A stretch of 64,000 bases of DNA. Source: Paraflavitalea soli. GTDB lineage: Bacteria > Bacteroidota > Bacteroidia > Chitinophagales > Chitinophagaceae. A model generated the notes under the pieces. That model made no database searches. It worked only from the letters and a program-made list of their open reading frames with translations, and was not told where the DNA came from. Each line of letters opens with the position of its first letter. The first letter of the stretch is position 1. Shown piece by piece: positions 52,924-62,741 of this stretch. The translations under genes were made by a program, and so were the position numbers. Where the stretch lies: NCBI RefSeq assembly GCF_003555545.1, contig NZ_CP032157.1, positions 5,894,546 to 5,958,545 of the forward strand, read 5' to 3'.

Positions 52924-55893
52924 TTAACCGCCACGCTGTCCGCCCATACGGAACTGACGGGGCATACCACCCGGACCGCCTTCTCCACGTCCTTGTTGGT
53001 TGGGAGCACCGGCACGGTTCAGGTTATAAGTAAAGGTCAACATGAAATAACGTTTCAGTACCAATGAGCGGGTATCTGTTATATTCAACCCGTTGACGGT
53101 ACGTGTAATGCTCTGGTTCTGGTTGAGCAGGTCATTCACAGAAAACTTGATCTCGCCGTTCTTCTTTTTAAACAACTGCAAGGCCAGGCTGGTATTCCAT
53201 AAAGGAACGCTCTGGTTAAATCCTTCACCACGACCAGTATTAATAATATAATTAAAGTCGGAAGAATACACGATCGATTTCAGGAATGTATAGCTGAGGT
53301 CCATCCCATAGTTCTGGGTATAATACTTTTGTTTGGGTGTGCCGCTCAGGTTGCCTGAATAGCTTACGTTGTTATAGGTGACACTGCCATTAAGGCCCAC
53401 ATTGAGCCCTTTGTAATCAATGTTGATGCTGGCAGTTTGTGTAATATTAAATGTATTGGTGAAATAGGTGCTGCCGGATTGAATACCTGCGGTGCGGTTG
53501 TAAGCAGCATTGTTGTTAAAGTTGAGGTTACTTCCTTTGAGCTTACCTTTTAAAGGAAGACCCAATGTAATGAAGGAGGAGGCGCTGAAAGAACCATTGA
53601 GGTTCACGGGTACAATGTATTGCGCGCCGGGTGTATTGTTGTATTTCTTAAACTTTTCAGGAACGGTATCCACATTGTTCACGATCTTATTGCTGGTATT
53701 ATTAAAGTTGAGGTTGGCAGAAAAGAGCTTGAACGTGGAAATATTAAACGAGCTATAGTTGATGTTGACAAAGTTGTTGTACTCCTGTTTCAGGAATGGA
53801 TTACCATTGGAAACAGAGAACTGGTTGGAGAAGTCGGGTGCATCCTGCAATTGGGTAATGCTGGGCTGATTGGTCCTACCCATATAAGAGATCCGGAGAT
53901 TCTTGGTACGGGTAAAGGTGAAATTCAACCGGGCAATGGGCTGGAAGTTAACAAAGCTTTGTTGCACGGTAGTATCCTTGGCAGTGAGCGGCCTTACGGT
54001 ACGGTTGGTAAGGTCGGAATATTCTACAGCACCACCTACCTGGAAATTATACTTGGCAGTTTGTATCCTGAAGTTGGCTCCTGCGCGGTGTTTGATATTG
54101 TCATTCTCGAAATAGTTCGATTGGGCCAGGTTCTTGATGGTATAATTTTTAACGGAGCTGTCATAATTGTAAGCTACCCTATCGGAAGTATTGTGTGTAT
54201 TGGTATAGGCATAGTTCAATTCAATGATCTTATTATGCCCGATGGGTTCTGTATACGATGTGCTTACTACAGTAGAGGAAGATTTTGTGGTGGAGTTGCT
54301 GATAAAATCCTGGGTAGAGTCCTGGATCAGGGCTCCTCCAAAATCATAAGAACGGATGGGCGAATAGGTCTTCCCATCGGTCTCACTGTTATTAATGCTG
54401 TTGTTGAGGCCCAAAGTAAACGTTCTGCCGGGCTTATGGAATTTCCTGCGATAGAGCAGGTTGTTATTAATATTATATCCTTCGCGGTCGCTGTAATTGT
54501 TGGTCAGGATGGTATTGGCCATGTAATTGCCACCAAACTTGGGTGAATAACGGTGAATGGTATCTACCTGGTAGTTTTGTGTTTGTGAACGTTGTATGGT
54601 AGCAGTGGGTGTATACAGGATAGAGTTCATGGAATCAATGGCTGCCTCAATACGCAGGCTGAACCGGTGATTCTGGTTCTTTGTATCGGTAGCAACTATT
54701 TCATTTTGTATGGCAGAAGAGTCTTTGGCAAAACGGTTGAGGTCACTGGTTTGCTGAATGGCTTGTTCTGCGTGGTTGTTGGTATTAGAATAAAAATAAC
54801 TTCCGGTTACATCTACTTTGGACGACCACTTATCGGTGTAGTTGATACCACCTGAGAATGTTTTTGTAATACCGCCGCTGGCGCCGTTGCTCAATAAACC
54901 GAAACCCATGCCACCACCACGGCCACCGCCACCAAATCCTCCGCCGCCACCGCCGAAGCCTCCAAATCCACCACCTCCGAAGCCGCCGCCACCGCCACGG
55001 TTACCGCCACCACCGCCGCCGGATATATCATTGAAGCTGAAACTTTGTTTGTTAACGTTATTGAACTGCCCGAGTATAGAGATACGACGATCGCCATTGA
55101 AGCGGCTGAAGTTGAAGCTGCCATCATACCGGAAATCGTTGGGGTCTTCGCTGTATCCACCACCTACTACGGCCCTTCCAAAATATCCTTTGCGTTTGTC
55201 CTTTTTCAACCTGATGTTGATGGTCTTGGAGCGGCTTCCATCATCAATACGGGTAAACTTGGCCTGATCGCTCATATCATCAAAGACCTGTATAGACTCG
55301 ATCATATCGGCGGTAATATTTTTGGTAGCCAGCTTAGGATCACTACCAAAAAACTCTTTTCCATCTACATATACTTTTTGTACATCTTCGCCCTGGGCTT
55401 TTACATTTCCGTCTTTATCTACCTGCATGCCCGGCACCTTCTTCAATACATCTTCCGCGGTAGAATTGGGCTTGGTCTTAAAAGCACTGGCTTTGAACTC
55501 TACGGTATCTTTCTTAACGGATATGGGCGGTGCTTCCACGATCACTTCATCCAATAAGGTGGTCTTTTTATCCATGTATAAGGTAGCCAGGTCTATTGTG
55601 GGCTGATCGGCCCTGATGGTAATCTTTTTGGAAAAAGGCTGGTAACCCTGGTAGGAAACCATCAGCCGGAATGTGCCGGTATCGAGGTTTTTGATCTCAA
55701 ACTCGCCTTTGGCATTGGAAATAGTATAAGCTACTACGGAGGAGTCCTGAATATGTAATATAGAAACGGTGGCTTCGGATAGTACTTCTTTATAAGTAGA
55801 ATCAGTGAGCTTGCCTTTCACACTTCCCTTTTGTGCGAGGGCGGCAGATCCCAATCCGGTCAGTAAAATCAAGAGGGTCAATATCTTGCTCAT
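52924..55893 (-). CDS. TonB-linked outer-membrane barrel protein with Gly-rich insert
   Basis: This 989-aa paralogue of the protein at 48738 has a signal peptide (MSKILTLLILLTGLGSAALAQ), a carboxypeptidase-D-like domain (VKGKLTDSTYKEVLSEATVS), a plug (VLKKVPGMQVDKDGNVK, KVYVDGKEFFGSDPKLAT, DMIESIQVFDDMSDQ) and an OMP_b-brl_3 barrel. Near residues 290-335 it contains about 45 residues that are nearly all Gly with scattered Phe, Arg and Asn, encoded by GCC/ACC-rich repeats at about 54895-55025. The C-terminal 25 residues are also Gly/Arg-rich (GRGEGGPGGMPRQFRMGGQRGG), beyond the last barrel strand. No SusD partner and no TTAAC operator is present. Confidence 0.93.
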   Translation of the reverse strand: MSKILTLLILLTGLGSAALAQKGSVKGKLTDSTYKEVLSEATVSILHIQDSSVVAYTISNAKGEFEIKNLDTGTFRLMVSYQGYQPFSKKITIRADQPTIDLATLYMDKKTTLLDEVIVEAPPISVKKDTVEFKASAFKTKPNSTAEDVLKKVPGMQVDKDGNVKAQGEDVQKVYVDGKEFFGSDPKLATKNITADMIESIQVFDDMSDQAKFTRIDDGSRSKTINIRLKKDKRKGYFGRAVVGGGYSEDPNDFRYDGSFNFSRFNGDRRISILGQFNNVNKQSFSFNDISGGGGGGNRGGGGGFGGGGFGGFGGGGGGFGGGGRGGGMGFGLLSNGASGGITKTFSGGINYTDKWSSKVDVTGSYFYSNTNNHAEQAIQQTSDLNRFAKDSSAIQNEIVATDTKNQNHRFSLRIEAAIDSMNSILYTPTATIQRSQTQNYQVDTIHRYSPKFGGNYMANTILTNNYSDREGYNINNNLLYRRKFHKPGRTFTLGLNNSINNSETDGKTYSPIRSYDFGGALIQDSTQDFISNSTTKSSSTVVSTSYTEPIGHNKIIELNYAYTNTHNTSDRVAYNYDSSVKNYTIKNLAQSNYFENDNIKHRAGANFRIQTAKYNFQVGGAVEYSDLTNRTVRPLTAKDTTVQQSFVNFQPIARLNFTFTRTKNLRISYMGRTNQPSITQLQDAPDFSNQFSVSNGNPFLKQEYNNFVNINYSSFNISTFKLFSANLNFNNTSNKIVNNVDTVPEKFKKYNNTPGAQYIVPVNLNGSFSASSFITLGLPLKGKLKGSNLNFNNNAAYNRTAGIQSGSTYFTNTFNITQTASINIDYKGLNVGLNGSVTYNNVSYSGNLSGTPKQKYYTQNYGMDLSYTFLKSIVYSSDFNYIINTGRGEGFNQSVPLWNTSLALQLFKKKNGEIKFSVNDLLNQNQSITRTVNGLNITDTRSLVLKRYFMLTFTYNLNRAGAPNQQGRGEGGPGGMPRQFRMGGQRGG

Positions 55894-56226
55894 GCAGGTT
55901 GTATAAGTAAAAGTTCGAAATATAAAAGTTAGACGCTACAGCTTTGTTAAACTTGTGTGGATAAGTAGTCATAAATTAAAAAGTACCTGGCCGATTTTAA
56001 TCTACGACCGACAGGGCACTCCAATGGATCGGCGAATGGGAGGAATTTATTTTCTACCTAAATGGTTGGGTATGTTTGTCAAATATCAAACAGGGGGCTG
56101 AAAAAGGATAGTGTTGGGAGGAGTAAATCGAGGTCTTGAGGGTGAGCCACCCTTGAAGGGTGACCCTCCCTCAAGAGGGCTTCGACAGGCTCAGGCTGAC
56201 ATAACATACAAAATAAAGAATATTCA
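55894..56226. other. 330-bp intergenic region with two repeat words
   Basis: Promoter-like AT-rich DNA of the barrel gene occupies the left part. Bases 56135-56175 form a hairpin of the GGGTGGGTC family, and 56179-56202 carry GCTTCGACAGGCTCAGGCTG. No ORF is credible. Confidence 0.6.
56135..56175 (-). repeat. single GGGTGGGTCGC-family hairpin after SNF2 gene
   Basis: On the minus strand CTTGAGGGAGGGTCACCCTT pairs with AAGGGTGGCTCACCCTCAAG: 19 of 20 positions pair, two as G-U. The G-U pairs are at the same place in the stem as in the copies at 11542 and 36072. It lies 52 bp past the stop of the minus-strand helicase gene. Confidence 0.8.
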
Positions 56227-59200
56227 TCAGCTGAACAGGTATTCCACATCCTCCCTGGTCAGGCTCTTCACGAAGCCTTCATCATCGGTAATGAGGTCCT
56301 TGGCCAGTAAACGCTTCCTGTCCTGGAGCTGTAGTATTTTATCTTCTATGGTATCCTTACAGATCATACGATAAGCAAAGATGTTCTTCGTTTGGCCAAT
56401 CCGGTGCGTACGGTCGATAGCCTGTTGCTCCACTGCGGGGTTCCACCAGGGGTCAACAATGTACACATAGTCGGCAGCTGTCAGGTTCAAACCTACACCA
56501 CCGGCTTTGAGGGAGATGAGGAACACGCGGCAATTCTTGTCATTCTGGAATCGCTGGATGGCTTTTTCCCGGTCAACGGCGGATGTACTGCCATCAAAAT
56601 ATTCATAATCCACGTCGAGCTCTTTCAGCTTTTCCCTGATCAGCGCCAGCATGCCCAGGAACTGGGAAAATACCAGTGCTTTGTGATCGCTGATATTTTC
56701 TGTGATCTCCCGGCCCAGTTCTTCCAGCTTGATGGAATGGTTGGGAAACTTTTCTGTTTCATTCAGGATAGCGGGAGAGTCGCAGATCTGGCGCAGCTTC
56801 ATGAGGCCCTGCAAGATGGTAAGCTGGGAACGTTGTATACCCTGCTGTTCAATGGTGCCCAGGATCTTATCCCTGAAATCATTGCGGTAGGCATCATATA
56901 TATTACGTTGCTCATCGTCCATTTCGCAATAGAGGATGGTCTCGGTCTTATCGGGCAGGTCCTTCGCCACCTGTTCTTTGGTACGGCGCAGGATGAAGGG
57001 AAACAACAGTTTACGCAAATGGTCTTTGCGGTCGGGTTCTCCAAACTTATCAATCGGTATGGCAAACTCCTGGCGGAAGAACTCAATGCTGCCCAGCATA
57101 CCGGGGTTGAGGAAGTTCATCTGCGCAAAAATGTCGAAAGTATTGTTCTGCAGGGGCGTACCACTGAGGCAGATACGATGCTTTGAATTGAGCAGGCAGG
57201 CTGCACGGGTTACCTTACTGGAAGGGTTTTTAATGGCCTGCGATTCATCCAATATCACATAGTCAAAGGGAATATCTACCAGCAGCTTGATATCACTGCG
57301 CAGGGTACCATAGGTGGTGATCATTACTTCGGACTGGGCAAACTGCTCTTTATTGCGGGTACGCTCACCTCCATGGTGAATATAATAGGAGAGCTCGGGT
57401 GTAAACTTCCTGATCTCATTTTCCCAGTTAAACATCAGGGTGGTAGGGCAAACGACCAGGGCTCTCAATTTTCCATGATGCTTGCGGTAATAGTGCATGT
57501 ACGACAGGGCCTGCACGGTTTTACCCAAACCCATGTCATCGGCCAGGATACCACCCCAACCGATTTCGGCCAGGTAATTGAGCCAGTGAAAACCGTGCTC
57601 CTGGTAGGGCCGCAGAATATGGGACAGGTGTTCCGGAACAGGTATTTCCCTGATCTTATTGAAACTCTTTAACTGATCGTATTTCTCTTCCAGCTTCAGT
57701 ACCAGTTCTTCTTCACTGCGGCCATCATACAATTCATCGATCACACTCATGTGGTATTTGGAAAGGCGCAACTGATTTTGCTTGCCCTCCCCTACCCTGA
57801 ACAGTAAGGAGTATTTCTTGATCCACTCCTCGGGCAGGATACCCAATGTGCCATCATTCAGTTGTACAAACTGCTGACGGTTGGCCAGGGCTTTTTTTAC
57901 ATCGGCTACTGTTACCTTCTGCTCGCCAAACAGGATATCCACCCTTGCATCAAACCAATCGGTATTGCTGCTGATGTGGATCTTGGTTTGGGGTTTGGCG
58001 GTATTGAAACGGAAGTTCTTCAATGCTTCGAATCCAAATACGGGCACTTTCATGTCCTTCATGGCATCCACAAACAGGAAGAACCAGTTATTCTTCAGTA
58101 CATCATTTCCTTTGAGCGCCAGCTGCTGGCCGCCTTCGGGCCGGATAAAGTTGGAATGGAGGGCTTCGAGCTTTTGGATGAATGCCTGCTCTTTCTCCTT
58201 ATCGCGGTGCACGATCAATACCTTGTCGCCATCGGGAATGATCAGTTCATCTTTACCTCCGGGTTTTGTTTCAAAACCCTTGTAAGAGAAGATGGGCTGG
58301 AAAACCAGGTAATCGCCTTTCTCCTGTAATATGATGCGTTTTTCGGGATCGCCTTCTTTGATCTCACTCACCAGGGCCGGGTCAAACTCTACATGGTACT
58401 CTTTGGTAAGGGGTAATACCAGCTGCCGCAATTGTTCGGCCCATTGTGATTTTGGGATGGTGAGCTTCCCCTTGCCGTGGAAGCGCGTCACCAGGTTTAC
58501 TTCTTCTGCGGTATTCCAAAGGAAGAGGTTGTCCTGGTAAAAGAAGAGCAGGCTGCTGTTCAGCGCATTTTCCGTTACGGGTACATGCTGGCCATTCAGT
58601 TTTACCCAGCACTCCACTTCATATTGATTTTTATTGGCCACTACTTTAAAGTAAGGGCTGATATGATCGGTGACCACCCCTACGGTGTGCAGGTTCTCTG
58701 TTTTGAAAGGCTTTTTACCGTTGAGGTAAAAGACAAAGGGGCTGGCAGCAATATCGGAGAACATCTTCTTGAGCTTGGGATGCAGGTATTCTACCATAAG
58801 GGCTTTCGTCTCTTCGGGCAGGTCATCTTCCTCAGCATGAATGATGTTTTCCCAGATACCGCTGAAAGGCGAGTTGCGGTTGAGGTACTTGGTAATTTCT
58901 CCTTCCTGCATTTTCCGCAGGGGGGCGATCAGGTGTTTGTCGTTATCATTGTAGACATCTATGTTAATGAATTTCGACAGGTCCAGCTTTTCTACTTTTC
59001 CCACATAAGCTGTTACCTCTTCATTTGACTCGCCGGTAATGGCGTCGAGGGAAAAGCCAGGGTATCCTTTCTGGTTAAAATTAAATACGACACCCAGGCG
59101 TTGTGCGGGGTTTTCGACCTTTTCTGTGGTCGTTTCAGGCCCTGTGGCGCCCTCTTGCGGCAGTTCTGCTTCTGCTACGGGCAAAGGCCTGGCGGTAGGC

Positions 59201-60009
59201 CGGGAAGAGGCGGAGGGGGTAATACGTTTGATGCTGGTATCGAGTACTCGCAGGAAGGGCTTGCCTTCTTTGTAGGTAAATTCAAATTTACTTTCGAGGT
59301 TATCGCTCAGGCTGTAGCCATAGGCTTCCAGGAGCTTGTTCTTTTCTTTATCCCAGTTGCGGATGGTATCAAAATAGAAGGGGCCATAGCTATTCAGCAA
59401 TTGGAGGAATACAATGACCTTGGGCAAACCCAGGGGATGGAGGCGGTCTTCGTATTCACAGCTGGTATCGAAGTTGCGCTCTTCATTTTTGCGGATCACC
59501 ACCTTCCAGTCTTTGCCTTCAATATTGACGGTAGCTTTTACCACTTCGTCTTTAGCATATTCAATATCAGCCCTTTGCGTGCGCAGGTATACTTCTGCGG
59601 CACTGTAGCTCTCCGGAGAGCACAGGAGGCGAAGGGTTTTGAGGTCGATAATCTTCATCTTCACCACGGTATGCTTCTGATCATAATCAGCCGCCTCGGC
59701 CTTAAGCATGTTCTTATCCAGCATTTCCTGCAACTGGATGAGGGCAGCGGCCTCATGGCGACAGATATCACCCAGGTTGTAGGGGCAGGCACAACGTACG
59801 GATAAGGTGCGTGGATCCTTGAATTTCTGTATGTTAACTTTGTAGTAAGTAGAATAGCTATCGTCTTTCACCCGGAACACAACAGAGTCTGTGAGTTCAT
59901 CATAATCCACCAATTCCACATACCCGATAGCATGTATTTTTTTACCGCGACGGATTACTTCATCTGTTCCATTCGTATAGACGTACTTTATGAGATGGGG
60001 TAGTGCCAT
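56227..60009 (-). CDS. SNF2-family helicase with SWIM zinc finger
   Basis: This is a 1260-aa DNA-dependent ATPase of the Swi2/Snf2 type (bacterial RapA/HepA-like group). A SWIM zinc finger is at residues 73-85 (Cys73-x-Cys75, Cys83-x-His85). A long middle region of DUF-type beta-rich sequence leads to the helicase core near 800-1240: WGGILADDMGLGKTVQAL (Walker A), LDESQAIKNPSSK (DESQ box), CLSGTPLQNN, LRRTKEQVAKDLP, VFSQFLGML, LKAGGVGLNLTAADYV and HRIGQTKNI. Such proteins move along DNA or displace bound proteins. It is transcribed alone, with a possible promoter TACTTTTG at 60065-60072. Confidence 0.94.
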   Translation of the reverse strand: MALPHLIKYVYTNGTDEVIRRGKKIHAIGYVELVDYDELTDSVVFRVKDDSYSTYYKVNIQKFKDPRTLSVRCACPYNLGDICRHEAAALIQLQEMLDKNMLKAEAADYDQKHTVVKMKIIDLKTLRLLCSPESYSAAEVYLRTQRADIEYAKDEVVKATVNIEGKDWKVVIRKNEERNFDTSCEYEDRLHPLGLPKVIVFLQLLNSYGPFYFDTIRNWDKEKNKLLEAYGYSLSDNLESKFEFTYKEGKPFLRVLDTSIKRITPSASSRPTARPLPVAEAELPQEGATGPETTTEKVENPAQRLGVVFNFNQKGYPGFSLDAITGESNEEVTAYVGKVEKLDLSKFINIDVYNDNDKHLIAPLRKMQEGEITKYLNRNSPFSGIWENIIHAEEDDLPEETKALMVEYLHPKLKKMFSDIAASPFVFYLNGKKPFKTENLHTVGVVTDHISPYFKVVANKNQYEVECWVKLNGQHVPVTENALNSSLLFFYQDNLFLWNTAEEVNLVTRFHGKGKLTIPKSQWAEQLRQLVLPLTKEYHVEFDPALVSEIKEGDPEKRIILQEKGDYLVFQPIFSYKGFETKPGGKDELIIPDGDKVLIVHRDKEKEQAFIQKLEALHSNFIRPEGGQQLALKGNDVLKNNWFFLFVDAMKDMKVPVFGFEALKNFRFNTAKPQTKIHISSNTDWFDARVDILFGEQKVTVADVKKALANRQQFVQLNDGTLGILPEEWIKKYSLLFRVGEGKQNQLRLSKYHMSVIDELYDGRSEEELVLKLEEKYDQLKSFNKIREIPVPEHLSHILRPYQEHGFHWLNYLAEIGWGGILADDMGLGKTVQALSYMHYYRKHHGKLRALVVCPTTLMFNWENEIRKFTPELSYYIHHGGERTRNKEQFAQSEVMITTYGTLRSDIKLLVDIPFDYVILDESQAIKNPSSKVTRAACLLNSKHRICLSGTPLQNNTFDIFAQMNFLNPGMLGSIEFFRQEFAIPIDKFGEPDRKDHLRKLLFPFILRRTKEQVAKDLPDKTETILYCEMDDEQRNIYDAYRNDFRDKILGTIEQQGIQRSQLTILQGLMKLRQICDSPAILNETEKFPNHSIKLEELGREITENISDHKALVFSQFLGMLALIREKLKELDVDYEYFDGSTSAVDREKAIQRFQNDKNCRVFLISLKAGGVGLNLTAADYVYIVDPWWNPAVEQQAIDRTHRIGQTKNIFAYRMICKDTIEDKILQLQDRKRLLAKDLITDDEGFVKSLTREDVEYLFS

Positions 60010-60064
60010 GCTTTGCGTTATAATTTACGGTTTTGCCACCCTCCGTTGAGGAAAGGGCAATCTG

Positions 60065-60072
60065 CAAAAGTA
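60065..60072 (-). promoter_or_regulatory. candidate -7 element for SNF2 gene
   Basis: Minus-strand TACTTTTG fits TANNTTTG and lies 55 bp before the ATG. A TTTG on the minus strand at 60103-60100 is a possible but distant -33 box. Confidence 0.4.
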
Positions 60073-60242
60073 AAGGAAAAAAAGTGAGCTTATAAAGCAC
60101 AAAATCAATTATTAATACCAAAATCATGTTTTTAATTAGGGACTTTCTTTTTACAGCCCTTTTTGGCTGCCAATCAACAGGATAGCCATTGTTATGAGTT
60201 TGTGAAACCGGGAAATTCTTTATAAAATTCCCCTAACATTTA

Positions 60243-60272
60243 TTGGTATGGCCTTTGTCAGCTATACCTTTG
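60243..60272 (+). promoter_or_regulatory. Bacteroidota-type promoter of the M28 gene
   Basis: TTG (60243-60245), 19 bp, TACCTTTG (60265-60272) match the -33/-7 consensus including spacing. The predicted transcription start near 60278 excludes the in-frame ATG at 60249 as translation start and supports 60297 or 60306. Confidence 0.65.
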
Positions 60273-60305
60273 TCATCGCTCATTCCCGTGATAAAAATGC
60301 TAAAT

Positions 60306-61967
60306 ATGACGAAGACCCGAACCTTGCGTTTGTTTCTTGCCTTTTTCCTGTTCGCTTCTCCCTTATTTGCCCAAAAGTTAAAAAAAGCCGATAAAGCTGC
60401 CATTGCCAGTCTGCAGGCACATATCAGCTATCTGGCCGATGACAAACTGGAAGGCCGCCGGGCCGGCACCAACGGAGAAAAGCTGGCAGGAGAATACATT
60501 AGCAGCCAATTTCAGCTGGCCGGGCTGCAACCCAAAGGGGATAACAATGGCTGGTTGCAGGCATTTGAGATCAATGACGGCAAACAGCTCAACAACACGA
60601 CCTTTTTCTTTATCAATAACCACGAACTGAAGGTAAACGACGAATTTTTTCCGCTGGCCGGCAGCCCCAATGGCAGCCTGGAAGAAGCTGTATCGATTGC
60701 GCTTCCCGAACGGGGCGTGCCCTGGTTTTTTGACCTGAAAGAATTGCTGGAAGAAAACAAAGACAATCCGCATTTCGACCTTCTGCAGGCCATCCGCACC
60801 AAAGCCGCAAAAGTGGCCGACAAAGGAGCCAATGCGCTGATCATTTACAACAGTTCATCGATCACGGACGGATTGAAATTTGACGGAAAAGACCGTCCGG
60901 AACCTTCCCGCATCCCCATTGTGTATATAAAAGACAAGGTGAAGAAAGACCTGCTGAAAGATGAATCAGCCACGTACGATGTGAAGATCAGGATTGCCAT
61001 TGCGGATAAAAAACGTACCGGCCACAATGTGGTGGGTTATATCGACAACGGAGCGGGTACCACGGTGGTGCTCGGCGCGCATTATGATCACCTGGGATAT
61101 GGGGAAGATAACAATTCTATGCTGCGCACAGGCGAAAAGCTCATCCACAACGGCGCTGATGACAATGCAAGCGGCACTGCCGCGCTGATTGAACTGGCCA
61201 AACTATTGAAAGCTTCCAAGGTAAAGAACAATAACTATTTACTGATCGCATTTTCGGCAGAAGAACTGGGCCTCAATGGGTCCAAATATTTTACAGAACA
61301 CCCTACGGTAGACCTGCAACAAGTGACGTACATGATCAATATGGACATGGTGGGCCGGTTAAATGATTCCAGCAAAACGGTAACGGTGGGTGGTTATGGC
61401 ACTTCTCCGTTCTGGGGGGAAGCATTGACGAAACTGAACAACAAAAAACAGCCGCTTACGCTCAAGTTCGACAGCAGTGGTACGGGGCCCAGTGATCATA
61501 CTTCTTTTTACCGCAAAGACATTCCGGTACTGTTCTTCTTTACGGGACTGCATGCGGATTATCATCGGCCTTCGGATGATTTCGACAAGATCAATTATAA
61601 CGGTGAGTGGCAGATCATTAAGCTGATCGAAGGAATTGTGCAGTCGGCCGCCAGCAAAGGTAAACTGGCGTTTACCAAAACGCGGGAAGCACAAACCAGT
61701 ACTTCCACGCGCTTCAGTGTAACCATGGGTATAATGCCCGATTACACGTTTAACGGCGCCGGCGTGCGGGTAGATGGGGTGAGTGATAACCGGCCGGCCA
61801 GTAAAGCTGGTATCAAAACCGGCGATGTGATCGTACAATTGGGTGATTTCTCTACTACTTCCATGGAAGGATATATGCAGGCGTTATCTAAATTTAAAAA
61901 GGGGGATAAGGCTAAGGTAAAGTACAAACGGGGTGAAGAGACGAAAGAAACGGAAGTTGAGTTTTAG
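60306..61967 (+). CDS. M28 family zinc aminopeptidase with PDZ domain, secreted
   Basis: This is a 553-aa exported peptidase. The start at 60306 (MTKTRTLRLFLAFFLFASPLFAQ) gives a good signal peptide; 60297 adds three residues. The N-terminal part contains LADDKLEGRRAGTNGEKLAGEYI, typical of M28 enzymes with a protease-associated (PA) insert. Zinc ligands are His259 (GAHYDHLG), Asp285 or 286 (GADDNASGT), Glu319/320 (AEELGLNG), Asp in NMDMVGR and His in GLHADYHRPSDD. The last 90 residues are a PDZ domain (GVSDNRPASKAGIKTGDVI). It probably trims extracellular peptides. The next gene begins 14 bp after its stop. Confidence 0.94.
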   Translation: MTKTRTLRLFLAFFLFASPLFAQKLKKADKAAIASLQAHISYLADDKLEGRRAGTNGEKLAGEYISSQFQLAGLQPKGDNNGWLQAFEINDGKQLNNTTFFFINNHELKVNDEFFPLAGSPNGSLEEAVSIALPERGVPWFFDLKELLEENKDNPHFDLLQAIRTKAAKVADKGANALIIYNSSSITDGLKFDGKDRPEPSRIPIVYIKDKVKKDLLKDESATYDVKIRIAIADKKRTGHNVVGYIDNGAGTTVVLGAHYDHLGYGEDNNSMLRTGEKLIHNGADDNASGTAALIELAKLLKASKVKNNNYLLIAFSAEELGLNGSKYFTEHPTVDLQQVTYMINMDMVGRLNDSSKTVTVGGYGTSPFWGEALTKLNNKKQPLTLKFDSSGTGPSDHTSFYRKDIPVLFFFTGLHADYHRPSDDFDKINYNGEWQIIKLIEGIVQSAASKGKLAFTKTREAQTSTSTRFSVTMGIMPDYTFNGAGVRVDGVSDNRPASKAGIKTGDVIVQLGDFSTTSMEGYMQALSKFKKGDKAKVKYKRGEETKETEVEF

Positions 61968-61981
61968 TAAAGCTATTCACC

Positions 61982-62416
61982 ATGAAGCTCAAGCTGGACT
62001 TTGACGAAATGGCGGATGATTTTTTCGACAATACCCGCCTCATGGGTATTGTGGCGCCGGTAAAGAACTACCAGTTCTGCTGGCAGCTCAACCAATTGCT
62101 GCGCCTTGACTTCCGCATCAACAATGATATTGAGATCCAATTATTTAAGAAACAGCGGAATTATTACTTTTCGATCTTTGAATACCGCGAACCCAATAGC
62201 TCGCTGGTACACTATTTATACAATAACCAGTTCGACGGAGAATACCTATTACCGGAATTCCGGCACCTCGATTTCTTATGGCTGCTAAAAGGTGACCTGG
62301 TGGCCGACGATTTCCTTCAAAACCTCTTAACGGCCATTAAAAGCATCAATAGCGTGCAATTGGTAACGGAGCTTACCAATGAGAAGATCAGGAATAAAGG
62401 GCATTTGATCTTTTAG
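61982..62416 (+). CDS. IPExxxVDY family protein
   Basis: This is a 144-aa cytoplasmic protein. It follows the Bacteroidota IPExxxVDY family: an N-terminal LDFD start, an NYQFCWQLNQLLRLDFRIN segment, YYFSIFEY, and the hallmark LLPEFRHLDFLWLLKGD in place of IPExxxVDYFLLIKG. The function is unknown; in many Bacteroidota it is encoded near pyruvate kinase, which is not seen here. It starts 14 bp after the M28 stop, so it is likely in the same mRNA. Confidence 0.88.
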   Translation: MKLKLDFDEMADDFFDNTRLMGIVAPVKNYQFCWQLNQLLRLDFRINNDIEIQLFKKQRNYYFSIFEYREPNSSLVHYLYNNQFDGEYLLPEFRHLDFLWLLKGDLVADDFLQNLLTAIKSINSVQLVTELTNEKIRNKGHLIF

Positions 62417-62467
62417 GTGTTAGCTGTTAGGTATTAGTTTTAGCGGTTAGTGATCAGGTATTAGCCG
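62416..62467. repeat. degenerate TTAGC/GTTAG repeat
   Basis: GTGTTAGCTGTTAGGTATTAG and TTTTAGCGGTTAGTGATCAG follow the IPExxxVDY stop. It is the third tract of this type in the window. It separates two same-strand genes by 82 bp without a terminator. Confidence 0.6.
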
Positions 62468-62498
62468 TTTGCATACAGGTAACAATAAACTATTTAAT

Positions 62499-62741
62499 AT
62501 GTGGAAAGAAGAGAACAACAAGCTGTACCGGAAATTCCAGTTCAAGGACTTTTCGGAAGCCTTTGGTTTTATGACGCGGGTAGCCATAGCAGCTGAAAAA
62601 ATGGACCACCATCCGCTGTGGACCAACGTATACAATACTGTTGAGATATGGCTTTCTACGCACGATGCCGGGGATGTAGTGACGGATAAAGATCGGAAAC
62701 TATCAAAGAAGATCGATGCACTGACAGCATCTCAAGCCTGA
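62499..62741 (+). CDS. 4a-hydroxytetrahydrobiopterin dehydratase (PCD family)
   Basis: This is an 80-aa pterin-4a-carbinolamine dehydratase. [20 protein letters not shown] contains the family motif [ED]KxxHHPxW, and [22 protein letters not shown] is the matching C-terminal block with the second active-site His. It regenerates the quinonoid pterin for aromatic amino acid hydroxylases or scavenges side products. The start at 62499 fits the family length; the frame from 62469 adds ten residues from repeat DNA. No hydroxylase gene is adjacent. Confidence 0.93.
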   Translation: MWKEENNKLYRKFQFKDFSEAFGFMTRVAIAAEKMDHHPLWTNVYNTVEIWLSTHDAGDVVTDKDRKLSKKIDALTASQA

